This document shows, piece after piece, positions 1-14,230 of a stretch of DNA of 40,624 nt (its first letter is position 1; each line of letters starts with the position of its first letter). The DNA lies in NCBI GenBank assembly GCA_028870665.1, contig JAGWPB010000021.1, positions 1-40,624 of the forward strand, read 5' to 3'. A program made the position numbers and the translations under genes. This stretch comes from Lysobacteraceae bacterium. Lineage in GTDB: Bacteria; Pseudomonadota; Gammaproteobacteria; Xanthomonadales; Rhodanobacteraceae. The notes beneath the pieces are model-generated. The model saw only the letters and a program-made list of their open reading frames with translations, did no database searches and was not told where the DNA came from.

Positions 1-3914
<3,914 letters not shown>

Positions 3915-3918
<4 letters not shown>

Positions 3919-4853
3919 GGTTTCCTTGCCAGCAGCGAGAGGATCTCGAAATGCGGGGGCTTGCGTTCGCGGCCGAGACGCTGGCAGCCGATCACCGCGA
4001 GACCGGCCTGCTGCGCGTAGCCGAGCAGGTCCTCGCGGCGGAAGCCGAGGTTGCGGTGGTCGTAGGGCTCGACGATCGCACGGTGGGCATGGCGCGCCAG
4101 GGTCACCGCCAGCAGGCGGCCGCCGCCGCGCAGCACGCGCGCCGCCTCGGCCACCGCCCGCGCCGGATGCTCGCTGTAGGTCAGCGCGTGCAGCATCAGC
4201 ACCAGGTCGAAGCGACGCGCGCCGAGATCGAGCGCGTGCATGTCGCCGCTGCGCACCTCGACGTTGGCGAACGGCCGCAGGCGTTCGCGCGCCGCCGCGA
4301 CCACGCGCTCGCTGGCGTCCACGCACAGGATCGAGCGCGCGTGCGGCGCCAGCAGCTCGCCGAGCACGCCGTCGCCGGAGGCGATGTCGAGCACGTCGCC
4401 GGTCTCCTGCAATTGCAGCATCGCCCGCGCCAGCGTTTCCCAGGTGCGGCCCGGCGAATAATGGCGCTCCATGTCGCCGGCGACGCTGTCGGCCCAGCCG
4501 GAGTCGCGCGCCCGCTGCGCCAGCACGTCGGGCAGCCGCTGCGCGTCGGCATCGAGCACGGCGTCGTCGATCTGCTCGCGCAGCGCGTGCAGCAGGCCGT
4601 CGCGGTGCGGATCGCTGCCGTGCTGGGTGCGGTAGTAGGCCGACACGCCGGCGCGGCGGTCGCGCACCAGGCCGGCCTCGCGCAGCTTGGCCAGATGGGT
4701 CGACACGCGCGGCTGCGCCAGATGCAGCACCGCGGCGAGCTCGGCGACGGTCAGCTCCTCGCGCTCGAGCAGCGCCAGCAGGCGTACCCGGGTGGGGTCG
4801 GAGAGCAGGCGCAGCAGGGCACTGGTGTCGGCCAGGTCCATCGCTATATCCAT
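3915..4853 (-). CDS. ArsR-family regulator fused to SAM-dependent methyltransferase domain (SahR-like)
   Basis: 312-aa two-domain protein. Residues about 8-75 form an ArsR winged helix with recognition helix [17 protein letters not shown]. Residues about 145-300 are a class I methyltransferase fold with motif [10 protein letters not shown] at 154-162. The metal-binding ELCVCDL motif of metal-sensing ArsR proteins is replaced by ELAAVLHL, without Cys, so it is probably not a metal sensor. The gene overlaps metH by ATGA in one operon. Fusions of this kind beside methionine-cycle genes are described as SahR, a repressor responding to S-adenosylhomocysteine; I infer the same role here. The methyltransferase fold would then be a ligand sensor rather than an enzyme. 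The start could be codon 1 (4853) or codon 5 (4841); the SahR name itself is not proven. Confidence 0.88.
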
Positions 4854-4871
4854 TTATCGCGATGAAAGGAT
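4848..4871. promoter_or_regulatory. Imperfect 24-bp palindrome, candidate ArsR/SahR operator
   Basis: Half-sites ATCCATTTATCG (4848-4859) and CGATGAAAGGAT (4860-4871) are reverse complements at 10 of 12 positions and are centred on ATCGCGAT. It covers the start codon of the regulator gene and the predicted transcription start of its promoter, the usual place for an autorepressor site. Binding is inferred. Confidence 0.55.
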
Positions 4872-4875
4872 GGAA

Positions 4876-4904
4876 AGGCTAGGCTCACGGTCGCGGCGCG
4901 TCAA
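4876..4904 (-). promoter_or_regulatory. Sigma70-type promoter of the regulator-metH operon
   Basis: On the minus strand TTGACG (-35, 4899-4904), a 17-base spacer and TAGCCT (-10, 4876-4881). Initiation would fall about 4868-4870, inside the palindrome, leaving a leader of only about 15 bases before the ATG at 4853. Confidence 0.6.
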
Positions 4905-4937
4905 GGCATTAAACTGGGCGCTTTGCCGGTGCCGCGC

Positions 4938-5732
4938 ATGCGTTCGCGTGTCCTGCTGCTGCTCGTGCTGCTGACCCTGGGGGCCCGCGCCTCCGCGCTC
5001 GCCGTGCCGACGTCCGCGTTCCTGCGCCGGCCGGCACCCGCCGGCGGTTTGCCCTACCGCCTGTACGTGCCGCCGTTCGCCCGTCCCGGCGCGCGCCTGC
5101 CGCTGATCGTGTTTCTGCACGGTTCCGGCCAGGACGGTACCGACAACGCGTCGCAGATCGCCTACGGCGGCAACGGCGCGCTCGAGCTGCTCGATGACGC
5201 CGTGTCGAAACGCATCCCGGTGCTGTTCGCCGCGCCGCAGACCCCGCACGAGTACTGGCGGCCGGCCGCGGTGATGGCGGTGATCCGCGCCATCGAGGCG
5301 CGCTGGCCGGTGGATCGCGACCGCATCGTCCTCACCGGGCTGTCGTCCGGCGCCACCGGCGTCTGGGATCTGGCCAAGGCCTGGCCGGATCGTTTCGCCG
5401 CGCTGGTACCGATGTCGGGCGCGACCGAGATCGCCGGCCTGAACAGCATCGCGCCGGTGCCGGAGTGGGTGTTCCATTCCGCCGACGACAACGACACCAA
5501 TGTGGTCACCGGCTTTGGCGGCGCGATGAAGGGCTCGCGCACCGTGGTCGCGGCGCTGCGCGCGGCCGGCGGCCAGCCCTGCTACACCGAATACGCGCAC
5601 GGCCCGCAGCCGGCCACGCACGTCATCTGGCCCGAGGCCTACGCCACGCCCGGACTGCTGCGCTGGATGCTGGCGCAGCGCCGCGGCCGGCCGTCGCCGC
5701 TGGCGTGCCCGCTCGATGCGCGATCGCGCTGA
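4938..5732 (+). CDS. Secreted alpha/beta hydrolase (esterase / PHB-depolymerase-like)
   Basis: 264-aa protein with an N-terminal signal peptide (MRSRVLLLLVLLTLGARASA), so probably periplasmic or exported. The fold is an alpha/beta hydrolase: oxyanion-hole motif FLHGSG near residues 59-64, nucleophile elbow GLSSG with Ser136, an acidic cluster SADDND near 181-186, and His228 in ATHVIW as probable catalytic His. The family includes carboxylesterases and LpqC/poly(3-hydroxybutyrate)-depolymerase-like hydrolases; the substrate cannot be told. I chose the ATG at 4938 over an upstream TTG at 4923 because the signal peptide begins there. It is divergent from the ArsR-methyltransferase gene and lies 72 bases ahead of the acyl-CoA dehydrogenase; no shared function is evident. 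Confidence 0.85.
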   Translation: MRSRVLLLLVLLTLGARASALAVPTSAFLRRPAPAGGLPYRLYVPPFARPGARLPLIVFLHGSGQDGTDNASQIAYGGNGALELLDDAVSKRIPVLFAAPQTPHEYWRPAAVMAVIRAIEARWPVDRDRIVLTGLSSGATGVWDLAKAWPDRFAALVPMSGATEIAGLNSIAPVPEWVFHSADDNDTNVVTGFGGAMKGSRTVVAALRAAGGQPCYTEYAHGPQPATHVIWPEAYATPGLLRWMLAQRRGRPSPLACPLDARSR

Positions 5733-5804
5733 GCGCGCGCGCTACACTTTCCGACTCGAACGACCGTTTGCCGCCGGACCGGTGGCGCCGCCCGGAGACG
5801 CACC

Positions 5805-6968
<1,164 letters not shown>

Positions 6969-7035
6969 GGGCGGGCGGTGCCGGCAGCGCCGCGCTCCAG
7001 CGCGCTGCCTGCGGCAGCGCTCGCCGCAGCGCTCG

Positions 7036-7129
<94 letters not shown>

Positions 7130-7134
7130 ATGGC

Positions 7135-7158
7135 GCCGGGGCCCGAGTGCGCCCCGGC
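7135..7158. terminator. Hairpin between convergent genes
   Basis: GCCGGGGC (7135-7142) and GCCCCGGC (7151-7158) form an 8-bp GC-only stem with an 8-base loop between the dehydrogenase and the convergent PilZ gene. There is no T-run, so intrinsic termination is uncertain; it could also protect 3' ends. Confidence 0.4.
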
Positions 7159-7166
7159 ACGCGGCC

Positions 7167-7535
7167 TCAGCCCAGACTGGCGAGTTCGCGGTTGAGCAGG
7201 TCCGGCTCGGCGACATTGAGCTCGATGACCCGCTTCAGGCGCGTCAGGCTGTCGAGGTCGATGCGGTCCCAGGCCAGCGCGATGCGTTGCGGTTCGACGC
7301 GCGCGGCCTCGACGGCCATGCTGATCACCAGCGCGTCGTGCACGCGCAGCTCGATGCGAAAACGCGTACCCGGCAGCGGGTCGCAGCCGGAGGGTCGCGC
7401 CACCAGCACGCCCTTGAGCGACATGTCGATCAGTTGCGTATCCCAGTAGCCGCCGCTGGCATACAGGCGCGCGCTGCCGTCCAGCGTCAGGCGCTGGAAG
7501 CGACGGCGATCCTCGGCGGCAGGCTCCGGTTCCAT
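7167..7535 (-). CDS. PilZ-domain c-di-GMP receptor protein
   Basis: 122-aa single-domain PilZ protein. Both c-di-GMP-binding motifs are present: RRRFQR at residues 10-15 (RxxxR) and DMSLKG at 37-42 ([D/N]xSxxG). It should therefore bind c-di-GMP, unlike the non-binding PilZ of type IV pilus assembly. The ATG at 7535 is chosen over an in-frame TTG at 7595 because GAGGGAAG lies just upstream of it. It sits downstream of the ypjD-like gene on the same strand (70 bases), perhaps co-transcribed. FimX (12055-14112) and the GGDEF/EAL protein (30219-32750) are possible partners or c-di-GMP sources; no direct evidence links them. Confidence 0.85.
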   Translation of the reverse strand: MEPEPAAEDRRRFQRLTLDGSARLYASGGYWDTQLIDMSLKGVLVARPSGCDPLPGTRFRIELRVHDALVISMAVEAARVEPQRIALAWDRIDLDSLTRLKRVIELNVAEPDLLNRELASLG

Positions 7536-7605
7536 GGCGGCATCTTCCCTCGTCGATGACGTTCGATTCTGCGGGCTGGCCGCCGCGGACGGCAAGCGCC
7601 GCGCT

Positions 7606-8400
7606 TCAGACGCCGTGATGCAGCAGCAGCTCGAGCACGAACTTGCTGCCGAAGAACGCCAGCACCAGCATGGCCATGCCGGCCAGCGTCAGCTGCACCG
7701 CGCGGCGGCCGCGCCAGCCCCAGTGCCAGCGCCCCATCAGCAGGGTGCCGAAGACCAGCCAGGCGATCACCGAGAACACGGTCTTCTGCACCAGATGCTG
7801 CTCGAACAGGTTGTCGACGAACAGCGCGCCGGTCGCCAGGGTGGCCGAGAGCAGCACGAAGCCGGCGGTGATCAGGCGGAACATCAGCGCCTCGGTCAGG
7901 GTCAGCGGCGGCAGCGCGCGCAGGAAGCGCGACAGCCGGCGCTCGCGCAGCGCGTGTTCCTGGAACGCCAGCAGCAGCGCCAGCAGCGCCGCGATCGAGA
8001 GCAGCCCGTAGCTGAGCAGGGCAAGCGAGACGTGCAGCTTGATCTGCCAGTCCATCGGCTGCGGCACCGTGGCCGGCGCCACGAACACGTCGATCGCCAG
8101 CAACGCGGCGGCGAGCGGGAAGATGATCACGCCCAGCCCGGCAACCGGGCGGCTGACGTTGACCAGCAGGGTCAGCGCCGCGATCACCGCGGCGATCAGC
8201 GACAGCGAGGCGAAGAAATGCAGGTCCAGCGCACCGCGGTGCGCGATCAGGATCTCGGCCAGGTGGCCGCCGACGGCGAAGCTGGCGGCCGCCAGCGGCA
8301 GCACGCGCGGCGCGTCGTTTCCGGCCAGCAGCGGCCGCGCCAGCAGGGCGGCGGCGACCAGATACAGCGCGATCGCGCCCAGGGTGATGACGGCGAGCAT
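7606..8400 (-). CDS. ypjD: YpjD/CcsA-like inner-membrane protein (cytochrome c assembly family)
   Basis: 264-aa very hydrophobic protein with about eight membrane segments from the first residues (MLAVITLGAIALYLVAAALL) to the C-terminus. The order of features (HLAEILIAHRG, LHFFASLSLIAAVIA, KLHVSLALLSYGLLSIAAL, FVDNLFEQHLVQKTVFSVIAW) matches the CcsA/HemX/YpjD family of haem-handling membrane proteins. The position immediately divergent from ffh is the classical ypjD context in gammaproteobacteria. The exact role of YpjD is poorly defined in general; haem transport or cytochrome c maturation is inferred from the family. The ATG at 8400 is preferred over an in-frame TTG two codons upstream. Confidence 0.85.
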   Translation of the reverse strand: MLAVITLGAIALYLVAAALLARPLLAGNDAPRVLPLAAASFAVGGHLAEILIAHRGALDLHFFASLSLIAAVIAALTLLVNVSRPVAGLGVIIFPLAAALLAIDVFVAPATVPQPMDWQIKLHVSLALLSYGLLSIAALLALLLAFQEHALRERRLSRFLRALPPLTLTEALMFRLITAGFVLLSATLATGALFVDNLFEQHLVQKTVFSVIAWLVFGTLLMGRWHWGWRGRRAVQLTLAGMAMLVLAFFGSKFVLELLLHHGV

Positions 8401-8452
8401 CGGCAAAGTGTGGCACAGCGCGAACGCTGCGCAAGCGCCGCGCCGGCCCGGC

Positions 8453-8458
8453 TATAAT
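8453..8458 (+). promoter_or_regulatory. Probable -10 box for ffh
   Basis: A perfect TATAAT lies 27 bases before the ffh ATG in otherwise GC-rich DNA. No good -35 is visible 16-18 bases upstream (CGCAAG). Confidence 0.5.
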
Positions 8459-8484
8459 CCCGCGTTCGCCTGCGAAGTCGTGCC

Positions 8485-9852
8485 ATGTTCGAGTCCCTGA
8501 GCCAACGCCTGACCGTGACCGTGCAGCGCCTGCGCGGCCGCGGCCGGCTGACCGAGGAAAACATCCGCGAGAGCCTGCGCGAGGTGCGCATCGCGCTGCT
8601 CGAGGCCGATGTCGCGCTGCCGGTGGTGCAGGCGCTGATCGAGCGCGTCAAGGTGCGCGCGGTCGGCCAGGAGGTGCTCAAGAGCCTCACCCCCGGTCAG
8701 GCCCTGGTCAAGGTCGTCAGCGACGAGCTGAGCGCGCTGATGGGCACCGCCAACGCCGCGCTGGATCTCGCGGCGACGCCGCCGGCGGTGGTGCTGATGG
8801 CCGGCCTGCAGGGCGCCGGCAAGACCACGACCGTGGCCAAGCTGGCGCGCTTTCTCAAGGAGCGGCAGAAGAAGAAGGTGCTGGTGGTCAGCTGCGACGT
8901 CTATCGGCCCGCGGCGATCGCGCAGCTGGAGACGCTGGCCGCCCAGGTCGGCGTCGGCTTCTTTGCATCCGGCAGCGATCAGGATCCGCTGGCCATCGCC
9001 CGCGCCGCGCTCGCGGCCGCGCGCCGCGAGGTCGCCGATGTGCTGATCGTCGACACCGCCGGGCGGTTGGCGGTGGACGCGGCGATGATGGCCGAGATCC
9101 GGGCGCTGCATGCCGCGCTGAATCCGGTCGAGACCCTGTTCGTGGTCGATGCCATGGCCGGTCAGGACGCCGCGACCACCGCCAGGGCCTTCGCCGAGGC
9201 GCTGCCGCTGACCGGCGTGATCCTGACCAAGACCGACGGCGACGCCCGCGGCGGCGCCGCGCTGTCGGTGCGTTACGTCACCGGGCGGCCGATCAAGTTT
9301 CTCGGAACCGGCGAGAAGACCGAGGCGCTGGAGCCGTTTCACCCCGACCGCATCGCCCAGCGCATCCTCGGCATGGGCGACGTGCTCAGCCTGGTCGAGG
9401 AGGTCGAGCGCGGGGTCGATCACGAGAAGGCGCGGAAACTCGCGCAGAAGGTCGCCAAGGGCAAGCGCTTCGACCTCGACGACATGCGCGACCAGCTGCA
9501 GCAGATGCTGGGCATGGGCGGGCTGGCCGGGCTGATGGACAAGCTGCCGGGGGTGGCCGCGCTGCCCGCCAGCGTCAAGTCCCGGGTCGATGATCGCGAG
9601 GTGCAGCGCATGGTCGCGATCATCAATTCGATGACGCGCAAGGAGCGTCGTCACCCGGATCTGCTCAACGGTTCGCGCAAGGTGCGCGTGGCGCGCGGCT
9701 CGGGCATGCAGCCGGCCGACGTCAATCGCCTGCTCAAGCAGTACCAGCAGATGGAAAAGATGATGTCCAAGCTGTCGCAGGGCGGCATCAAGGGCATGAT
9801 GCGGCAGATGCAGGGCGCGATGAAGCGCGGCGGGATGGCCCCGCCGCAGTGA
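8485..9852 (+). CDS. ffh: Signal recognition particle protein Ffh
   Basis: 455-aa GTPase subunit of the SRP, which binds 4.5S RNA and signal sequences of nascent inner-membrane proteins and delivers them to FtsY. N-domain about residues 1-95; G-domain with P-loop [10 protein letters not shown] (about 108-117), [17 protein letters not shown] and [11 protein letters not shown]-terminal Met-rich M-domain (about 325-455) with [33 protein letters not shown] and the basic Met-rich tail. Length is typical. It is followed after about 100 bases by rpsP, the conserved ffh-rpsP-rimM-trmD-rplS order. Confidence 0.98.
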   Translation: MFESLSQRLTVTVQRLRGRGRLTEENIRESLREVRIALLEADVALPVVQALIERVKVRAVGQEVLKSLTPGQALVKVVSDELSALMGTANAALDLAATPPAVVLMAGLQGAGKTTTVAKLARFLKERQKKKVLVVSCDVYRPAAIAQLETLAAQVGVGFFASGSDQDPLAIARAALAAARREVADVLIVDTAGRLAVDAAMMAEIRALHAALNPVETLFVVDAMAGQDAATTARAFAEALPLTGVILTKTDGDARGGAALSVRYVTGRPIKFLGTGEKTEALEPFHPDRIAQRILGMGDVLSLVEEVERGVDHEKARKLAQKVAKGKRFDLDDMRDQLQQMLGMGGLAGLMDKLPGVAALPASVKSRVDDREVQRMVAIINSMTRKERRHPDLLNGSRKVRVARGSGMQPADVNRLLKQYQQMEKMMSKLSQGGIKGMMRQMQGAMKRGGMAPPQ

Positions 9853-9890
9853 GTCCGGCGTGGCGGGCTTTCTTTCGCCAGCAAAATCAT

Positions 9891-9896
9891 TACAAT
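9891..9896 (+). promoter_or_regulatory. Possible -10 box for the rpsP operon
   Basis: TACAAT in an AT-richer island between ffh and rpsP, 59 bases before the rpsP ATG. The -35 region (CTTTCT, 9868-9873) is poor, so this is a weak call. Confidence 0.35.
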
Positions 9897-9955
9897 ATCG
9901 AGTTTTTCGGCGTCAGCCAAAGCCGGCCGGCGCCGTTCACCGGAGTTCCCGCGAC

Positions 9956-10207
9956 ATGGTCAAGATTCGTCTCGCCCGCGGCGGTGCCAAGGGCCGCCCC
10001 TTCTACCACGTGGTCGTGACGGACCAGCGCAACAAGCGCGACGGTCGCAGCATCGAGCGCGTGGGCTACTTCAATCCGCTCGCGGTCGGTGGCGACAAGC
10101 GGCTCGAGCTCGATGTGGGCAAGGTCCAGGCATGGGTGGCCAAGGGCGCACAGCTGTCGGACAAGGTGCGCGTGCTGGTCAAGGAAGCCTCGCGCCAGGC
10201 CGCGTGA
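9956..10207 (+). CDS. rpsP: 30S ribosomal protein S16
   Basis: 83-aa protein starting [20 protein letters not shown], the S16 signature, with [15 protein letters not shown]. It binds 16S rRNA and helps 30S assembly. The frame stays open upstream, but the ATG at 9956 gives the normal family start. Its TGA overlaps the GTG of rimM. It is the first gene of the rpsP-rimM-trmD-rplS operon. Confidence 0.98.
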   Translation: MVKIRLARGGAKGRPFYHVVVTDQRNKRDGRSIERVGYFNPLAVGGDKRLELDVGKVQAWVAKGAQLSDKVRVLVKEASRQAA

Positions 10208-10719
10208 GCGACCCGGATCGACGCGTCCCGCTGGGACGCATCGTCGGCGTGCATGGCGTGCAGGGTGCGGTCCGGCTGGAATCATGGACCGAACCGCGCG
10301 AGCGGATCTTCGCCTATCAGCCGTGGTGGCTGGTCGGCGCCGATGGCAGCGGCGTGATGCTGGACGGTGTCCAGGGTCGCGCGCAGGGCAAGGGCCTGAT
10401 CGCCCTGCTGCCCGGCGTCGGCGACCGCGATGCGGCGGCGGCTTGGGTCGGCTGCGAGATCCGGGTGCCGCGCGCCGCGCTGCCGGCGCCGGCGGCCGGC
10501 GAATATTACTGGGCCGATCTCGAAGGACTCGAGGTCGTCACCGTGACGGGCGAGGTGCTGGGGCGCGTCAGCCATCTGATCGCGACCGGTGCCAACGACG
10601 TGCTGGTGGTGCGGGACGGCGAGCGCGAGCGCCTGCTGCCCTTCATACCGGGTGGTTGCGTGGAGAACGTGGATCTGGGTTCGGGTCGCATCACGGTGGA
10701 CTGGGACCCGGAGTTCTGA
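10204..10719 (+). CDS. rimM: Ribosome maturation factor RimM
   Basis: 171-aa protein involved in late processing of 16S rRNA and maturation of the 30S head; it is known to bind S19. N-terminal domain with [21 protein letters not shown]-terminal PRC-barrel with [19 protein letters not shown] and [15 protein letters not shown]. The start is GTG (10204) overlapping the rpsP stop by two bases, which suggests coupled translation. An in-frame ATG upstream at 10132 lies inside rpsP and would add unrelated residues. Confidence 0.95.
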   Translation: MSDPDRRVPLGRIVGVHGVQGAVRLESWTEPRERIFAYQPWWLVGADGSGVMLDGVQGRAQGKGLIALLPGVGDRDAAAAWVGCEIRVPRAALPAPAAGEYYWADLEGLEVVTVTGEVLGRVSHLIATGANDVLVVRDGERERLLPFIPGGCVENVDLGSGRITVDWDPEF

Positions 10720-10751
10720 CGGCAGGGCCGGCGTGCCGGACGAAGGGAACC

Positions 10752-11501
10752 ATGCGCATCGACGTGGTTACGCTGTTCCCCGAGTTCGTGCTGCAGGCCG
10801 CGGCGCTGGGTGTGGTCGGGCGCGCGCAGGAGCGCGGCCTGCTGGCGGTGGCGGCATGGAATCCGCGCGATTTTGCCGGCGACGCCTGGCGGACCGTGGA
10901 CGAACGCCCGTACGGCGGCGGACCCGGGATGCTGATGCTGATCGACCCGTTGCGCGCGACGCTGGCAGCGGCGCGGGCGGCGGCGGAAGCACCGGCGCAT
11001 GTGGTGTACCTCGGCCCGCAGGGGGCCCGGCTCACCCAGCGCCGCGTGGCGCAGCTGGCGCGACGACCGCGACTGCTGCTGTTGTGCGGGCGCTACGAGG
11101 GCGTGGATGAACGCCTGCTGGCGGCCGAGGTGGATGAGGAGCTGTCGATCGGCGACTACGTGCTCTCGGGCGGCGAGTTGGCGGCGGCGGTGGTGATCGA
11201 TGCGGTCGGCAGGCTGCAGGAAGGCGCGCTGAACCACGCGGATTCGGCCGCGCAGGATTCGTTCTCGGACGGCCTGCTGGACTGCCCGCACTACACGCGC
11301 CCCGAGCGGCATGCGCTGGGCGTGGTACCGGAGGTGTTGCTGTCGGGCGATCACGCGGCGATCCGCCGCTGGCGCCGGCAGCAGTCGCTGGGACGCACCT
11401 GGTTGCGGCGTCCCGACCTGCTGGCGCAGGTCGAGCTGGACGCCACGGATCGACGGTTGCTGGACGAATTCCGCCGCGAGCAGCTCGCGGCATTACGCTG
11501 A
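10752..11501 (+). CDS. trmD: tRNA (guanine-N1)-methyltransferase
   Basis: 249-aa SPOUT-family enzyme forming m1G37 in tRNAs with a G36, which prevents +1 frameshifting. Seen: [12 protein letters not shown] at the start, [23 protein letters not shown] and [14 protein letters not shown], which form the SAM-binding trefoil knot, followed by the C-terminal tRNA-binding domain. GAAGGGAA precedes the ATG. It lies 32 bases after rimM and 46 bases before rplS in the conserved operon. Confidence 0.97.
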   Translation: MRIDVVTLFPEFVLQAAALGVVGRAQERGLLAVAAWNPRDFAGDAWRTVDERPYGGGPGMLMLIDPLRATLAAARAAAEAPAHVVYLGPQGARLTQRRVAQLARRPRLLLLCGRYEGVDERLLAAEVDEELSIGDYVLSGGELAAAVVIDAVGRLQEGALNHADSAAQDSFSDGLLDCPHYTRPERHALGVVPEVLLSGDHAAIRRWRRQQSLGRTWLRRPDLLAQVELDATDRRLLDEFRREQLAALR

Positions 11502-11547
11502 GGCCGCTTGCGGCGCAGTTGCTGATTGGACGACCTGGGTGAGTGCC

Positions 11548-11904
11548 ATGAACAAGATCATTGAGCAATTCGAAGCCGCACAGATGACCCGCACGCTGCC
11601 GGAGTTCGCTCCCGGCGACACGGTGGTGGTCAACGTCAAGGTCAAGGAAGGCAACCGCGAACGCGTGCAGGCCTTCGAGGGCGTGGTCATCGCGCGCCGC
11701 AACCGCGGCCTGAACTCGGCTTTCACCGTGCGCAAGATGTCGCACGGCACCGGCGTCGAGCGCGTGTTCCAGGCACACAGCCAGGCGATCGATTCGGTGC
11801 AGGTCAAGCGTCGCGGCAAGGTGCGCGGCGCGAAGCTGTATTACCTGCGCGGCCTCGAAGGCAAGGCGGCGCGCATCAAGGAAGACATCGGCGCCAAGCT
11901 CTGA
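11548..11904 (+). CDS. rplS: 50S ribosomal protein L19
   Basis: 118-aa L19, starting [13 protein letters not shown], with [20 protein letters not shown] and [17 protein letters not shown]-type residues and a basic C-terminus [23 protein letters not shown]19 lies at the 30S-50S interface. Length and start are typical. It is the last gene of the operon, followed by a palindrome-rich gap. Confidence 0.98.
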   Translation: MNKIIEQFEAAQMTRTLPEFAPGDTVVVNVKVKEGNRERVQAFEGVVIARRNRGLNSAFTVRKMSHGTGVERVFQAHSQAIDSVQVKRRGKVRGAKLYYLRGLEGKAARIKEDIGAKL

Positions 11905-11913
11905 GCTGTCGTG

Positions 11914-11937
11914 CGCCGCCGCGACGTCGCGGCGGCG
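11914..11937. terminator. Perfect 24-bp palindrome after rplS
   Basis: CGCCGCCGCGAC (11914-11925) and GTCGCGGCGGCG (11926-11937) are exact reverse complements; an alternative hairpin pairs GTGCGCC (11911-11917) with GGCGCAC (11946-11952). Ten bases after the rplS stop, between convergent operons. No T-run, so a Rho-independent role is uncertain. A second palindrome GGCGTGCACGCC is at 11974-11985. Confidence 0.45.
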
Positions 11938-12054
11938 GACCACACGGCGCACGTCACGCCGGTTCGGGTGCGCGGCGTGCACGCCTGACGCGGCTCGCCG
12001 CGATTCCGGCCGCGGTCGTCCGGTGATCCGGCCCGGACGCGCCGGGGCGCCCGA

Positions 12055-14112
12055 TCAGCGGGCGGTCTCGGCCAGCAGCACGCGCTCGGGCTCGTGCTGG
12101 AAGTGGCCCTGGATGTAGCCGACGCCGCAGCCATAGAGCAGCGACACGCTGGCGACGTCCTCGACCCATTCGGCGACGGTCTGCTTGCCCAGTGCGGCGG
12201 CCTGCTGGCAGATCGCGCGGATGCGCTGCTGGTTTTCCGGATGACGCGGCAGATCGGCCATGTAGTTGCGGTCGATCTTGAGAAAGTCGGCGTCGACGTG
12301 GCTGAGCAGCTGGAACGAATTGAGCCCTGAGCCGAACTGTTCCAGCGCGAAGCGGCAGCCGATCTGCTTGACACCCTGCACGAACTCGCGTGCCGGCTTG
12401 AGGCTGGTGACGACCTTGCTCTCGGGCATCTCCAGCACCAGCTGGTGGCCGCGCACCTCGTGCTCGACCAGGGTCGACTGCAACCAGCCCAGCAGCGCGG
12501 GATCCTCCAGGGACTGCACCGACAGCTTGACCATCAGCACCTGGCCCTGGCGCATCGGCTCGCCGAGCAGCCGGATCGCTTCGCGCAGCACCCAGCGGTC
12601 CACCGCCGGCATCAGTCCGTGGCGCTCGGCGACCGGCAGGAAATAGCTCGGCAGGATCACGCCCTTGGGGCCATCCAGGCGCAGCAGCAGCTCCGACAGC
12701 TCGCCCTCGCCGCCGGTCAGGCCGGTGATCTGCTGGTGGTAGAGCACGAAGCGGTCGTTCGCCAGCGCCTCCTTGAGCAGGGCCAGCCAGTAGCGGTCCT
12801 TTTCCGCCTCGGCCTTCTCGCGCGCGGCGGGGTCGTGGATGCCGACGCGGTTGCCGCCCTCGCTCTGCGCCGCGCGCAGCGCCTCGCTGCAGCGATCCAG
12901 CAGTCCGGCCGCGTTGGCGTTGCGCTCACCGAGCAGGCTGCCGCCGACGCTGATCGTCACCGCCAGCGAGCGCGCGCCGATATCGAGGATCGACTCGGCG
13001 ACCGCGCGCAGCAGCGCCTGCGCCAGCACCGGCACGGCCTCGTGCGGGCGCGAGCGCAGCAGCACGCCGAAGGTGCAGTCACCCAGCCGGCCGGCGGCGT
13101 CGTGCTCGCCGAGCACGCCGACCAGACGCGCGCCGAGCGCACGCATGAATGCGTCGCCGTTGCCGATGCCGATCTGGTCGCTGATGCCGCGAAAATTGTC
13201 CGGTTCGACCAGCAGCAGGGCCTGGTCGTTGCGGCCGCCGGCGGCTTGCGCGACGGCATCGTCGAGCAATGCCAGCATGTGGCCGCGATTGAACAGCCCG
13301 GTCGCCGCATCGCGCTGCAACTGCTCGATCAGGGTCGGGTCCGCGGCCATCTGGCGCCGGAACACGATCTGCAGGCAGGGCTCGCCCTCGAAGGTGGCCT
13401 GGGCGAATTCCATGGTGGCATCGAAGGTGACGCCGTCGGCGCGCATCGCCTTGAGCTCCAGGCGCGGCGGCGGCTTCTCGCCGCGCGACAGGCGCTTGAG
13501 CAGGGCCTTGAAGTCCTCGGTGTCGTCGCCGGCCACCAGGTCGAGCAGGGTCAGGCCTTCGATCTCGCCGAACTCCTCGAAGCCGAACATCTCCAGATAG
13601 GCGCGATTGGCGCGCACATGCATGCCCTCGTGCACGTAGGCGATCGGGTCACGCGAGGAGTCCAGCAGCGAGTCGCAGCGGCGTTCCGATTCGCGCAGCG
13701 CGGTCTGCAGGCGGCGCACGCTGCGGCGCATGGTCAGCGCCTCCATCTCGCGATCGACGATCGCGCGCAGCTGTTCCGGACGCTGGCGCAGCGCCAGGGC
13801 GCGCGCGCCGTCGGCGAAGACCTTGACGACCAGCTCCTCGTCGGAGGAGTCGCACAAGGCGATCAGCGCGATGTCGCGACCGGTCGTCTCGATCAGGCGC
13901 GCCACCTCGACCAGCGACAGATCGCGTGCGGCCGGGTTGGCCAGCACCAGATCCGGTCCCAGACTCTCCAGGGCAGCCTCGAATTCGGCCTCGTTGGAGG
14001 CGCGCGCCGGGCGCACGGCGATGCCGCCGTTGCGCAACACGCTGATCGCCTGCTCGGCGTCCTCCAGCGAGTCCTCGGCGAAAAGGATCTTGACGACGTT
14101 GTCGTGCTTCAT
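12055..14112 (-). CDS. fimX: FimX-like degenerate REC-PAS-GGDEF-EAL protein
   Basis: 685 aa. A REC-like domain (about 7-125) has an N-terminal acidic pair (AEDS), but the phosphoacceptor region reads DLVLANP, without the Asp. A PAS domain follows (about 150-265). The GGDEF domain (about 275-430) has RLGDCTFGVLL instead of RLGGDEF. The EAL domain (about 445-680) has ELLLRL instead of EALLRW and ALEQFGSG instead of the DDFGTG metal site. It should therefore neither make nor cleave c-di-GMP. FimX proteins of Pseudomonas and Xanthomonas have this layout; they bind c-di-GMP through the EAL domain and promote type IV pilus assembly and twitching. ATG at 14112; convergent with rplS. Assignment rests on domain order and the pattern of degeneracy. 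Confidence 0.82.
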   Translation of the reverse strand: MKHDNVVKILFAEDSLEDAEQAISVLRNGGIAVRPARASNEAEFEAALESLGPDLVLANPAARDLSLVEVARLIETTGRDIALIALCDSSDEELVVKVFADGARALALRQRPEQLRAIVDREMEALTMRRSVRRLQTALRESERRCDSLLDSSRDPIAYVHEGMHVRANRAYLEMFGFEEFGEIEGLTLLDLVAGDDTEDFKALLKRLSRGEKPPPRLELKAMRADGVTFDATMEFAQATFEGEPCLQIVFRRQMAADPTLIEQLQRDAATGLFNRGHMLALLDDAVAQAAGGRNDQALLLVEPDNFRGISDQIGIGNGDAFMRALGARLVGVLGEHDAAGRLGDCTFGVLLRSRPHEAVPVLAQALLRAVAESILDIGARSLAVTISVGGSLLGERNANAAGLLDRCSEALRAAQSEGGNRVGIHDPAAREKAEAEKDRYWLALLKEALANDRFVLYHQQITGLTGGEGELSELLLRLDGPKGVILPSYFLPVAERHGLMPAVDRWVLREAIRLLGEPMRQGQVLMVKLSVQSLEDPALLGWLQSTLVEHEVRGHQLVLEMPESKVVTSLKPAREFVQGVKQIGCRFALEQFGSGLNSFQLLSHVDADFLKIDRNYMADLPRHPENQQRIRAICQQAAALGKQTVAEWVEDVASVSLLYGCGVGYIQGHFQHEPERVLLAETAR

Positions 14113-14230
14113 GAGCGATGCGGCCAGGGGATGGAGCGCATGAATCCCGCCTCCGGCGGGCGATGGGGCCGTGTGCGAGCACGACCCTGATGCTAGCTTT
14201 TACCGGATCGACCCCGGCATTTCCACCGGA

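Noticed and set aside
7135-7158. Strong intrinsic terminator between the dehydrogenase and PilZ genes
   Set aside because: The stem is good but no T-run follows on either strand; kept only as a low-confidence hairpin.
12445-14190. A 581-codon + strand open frame opposite fimX
   Set aside because: Antisense to recognised REC-PAS-GGDEF-EAL domains; compositionally a shadow.
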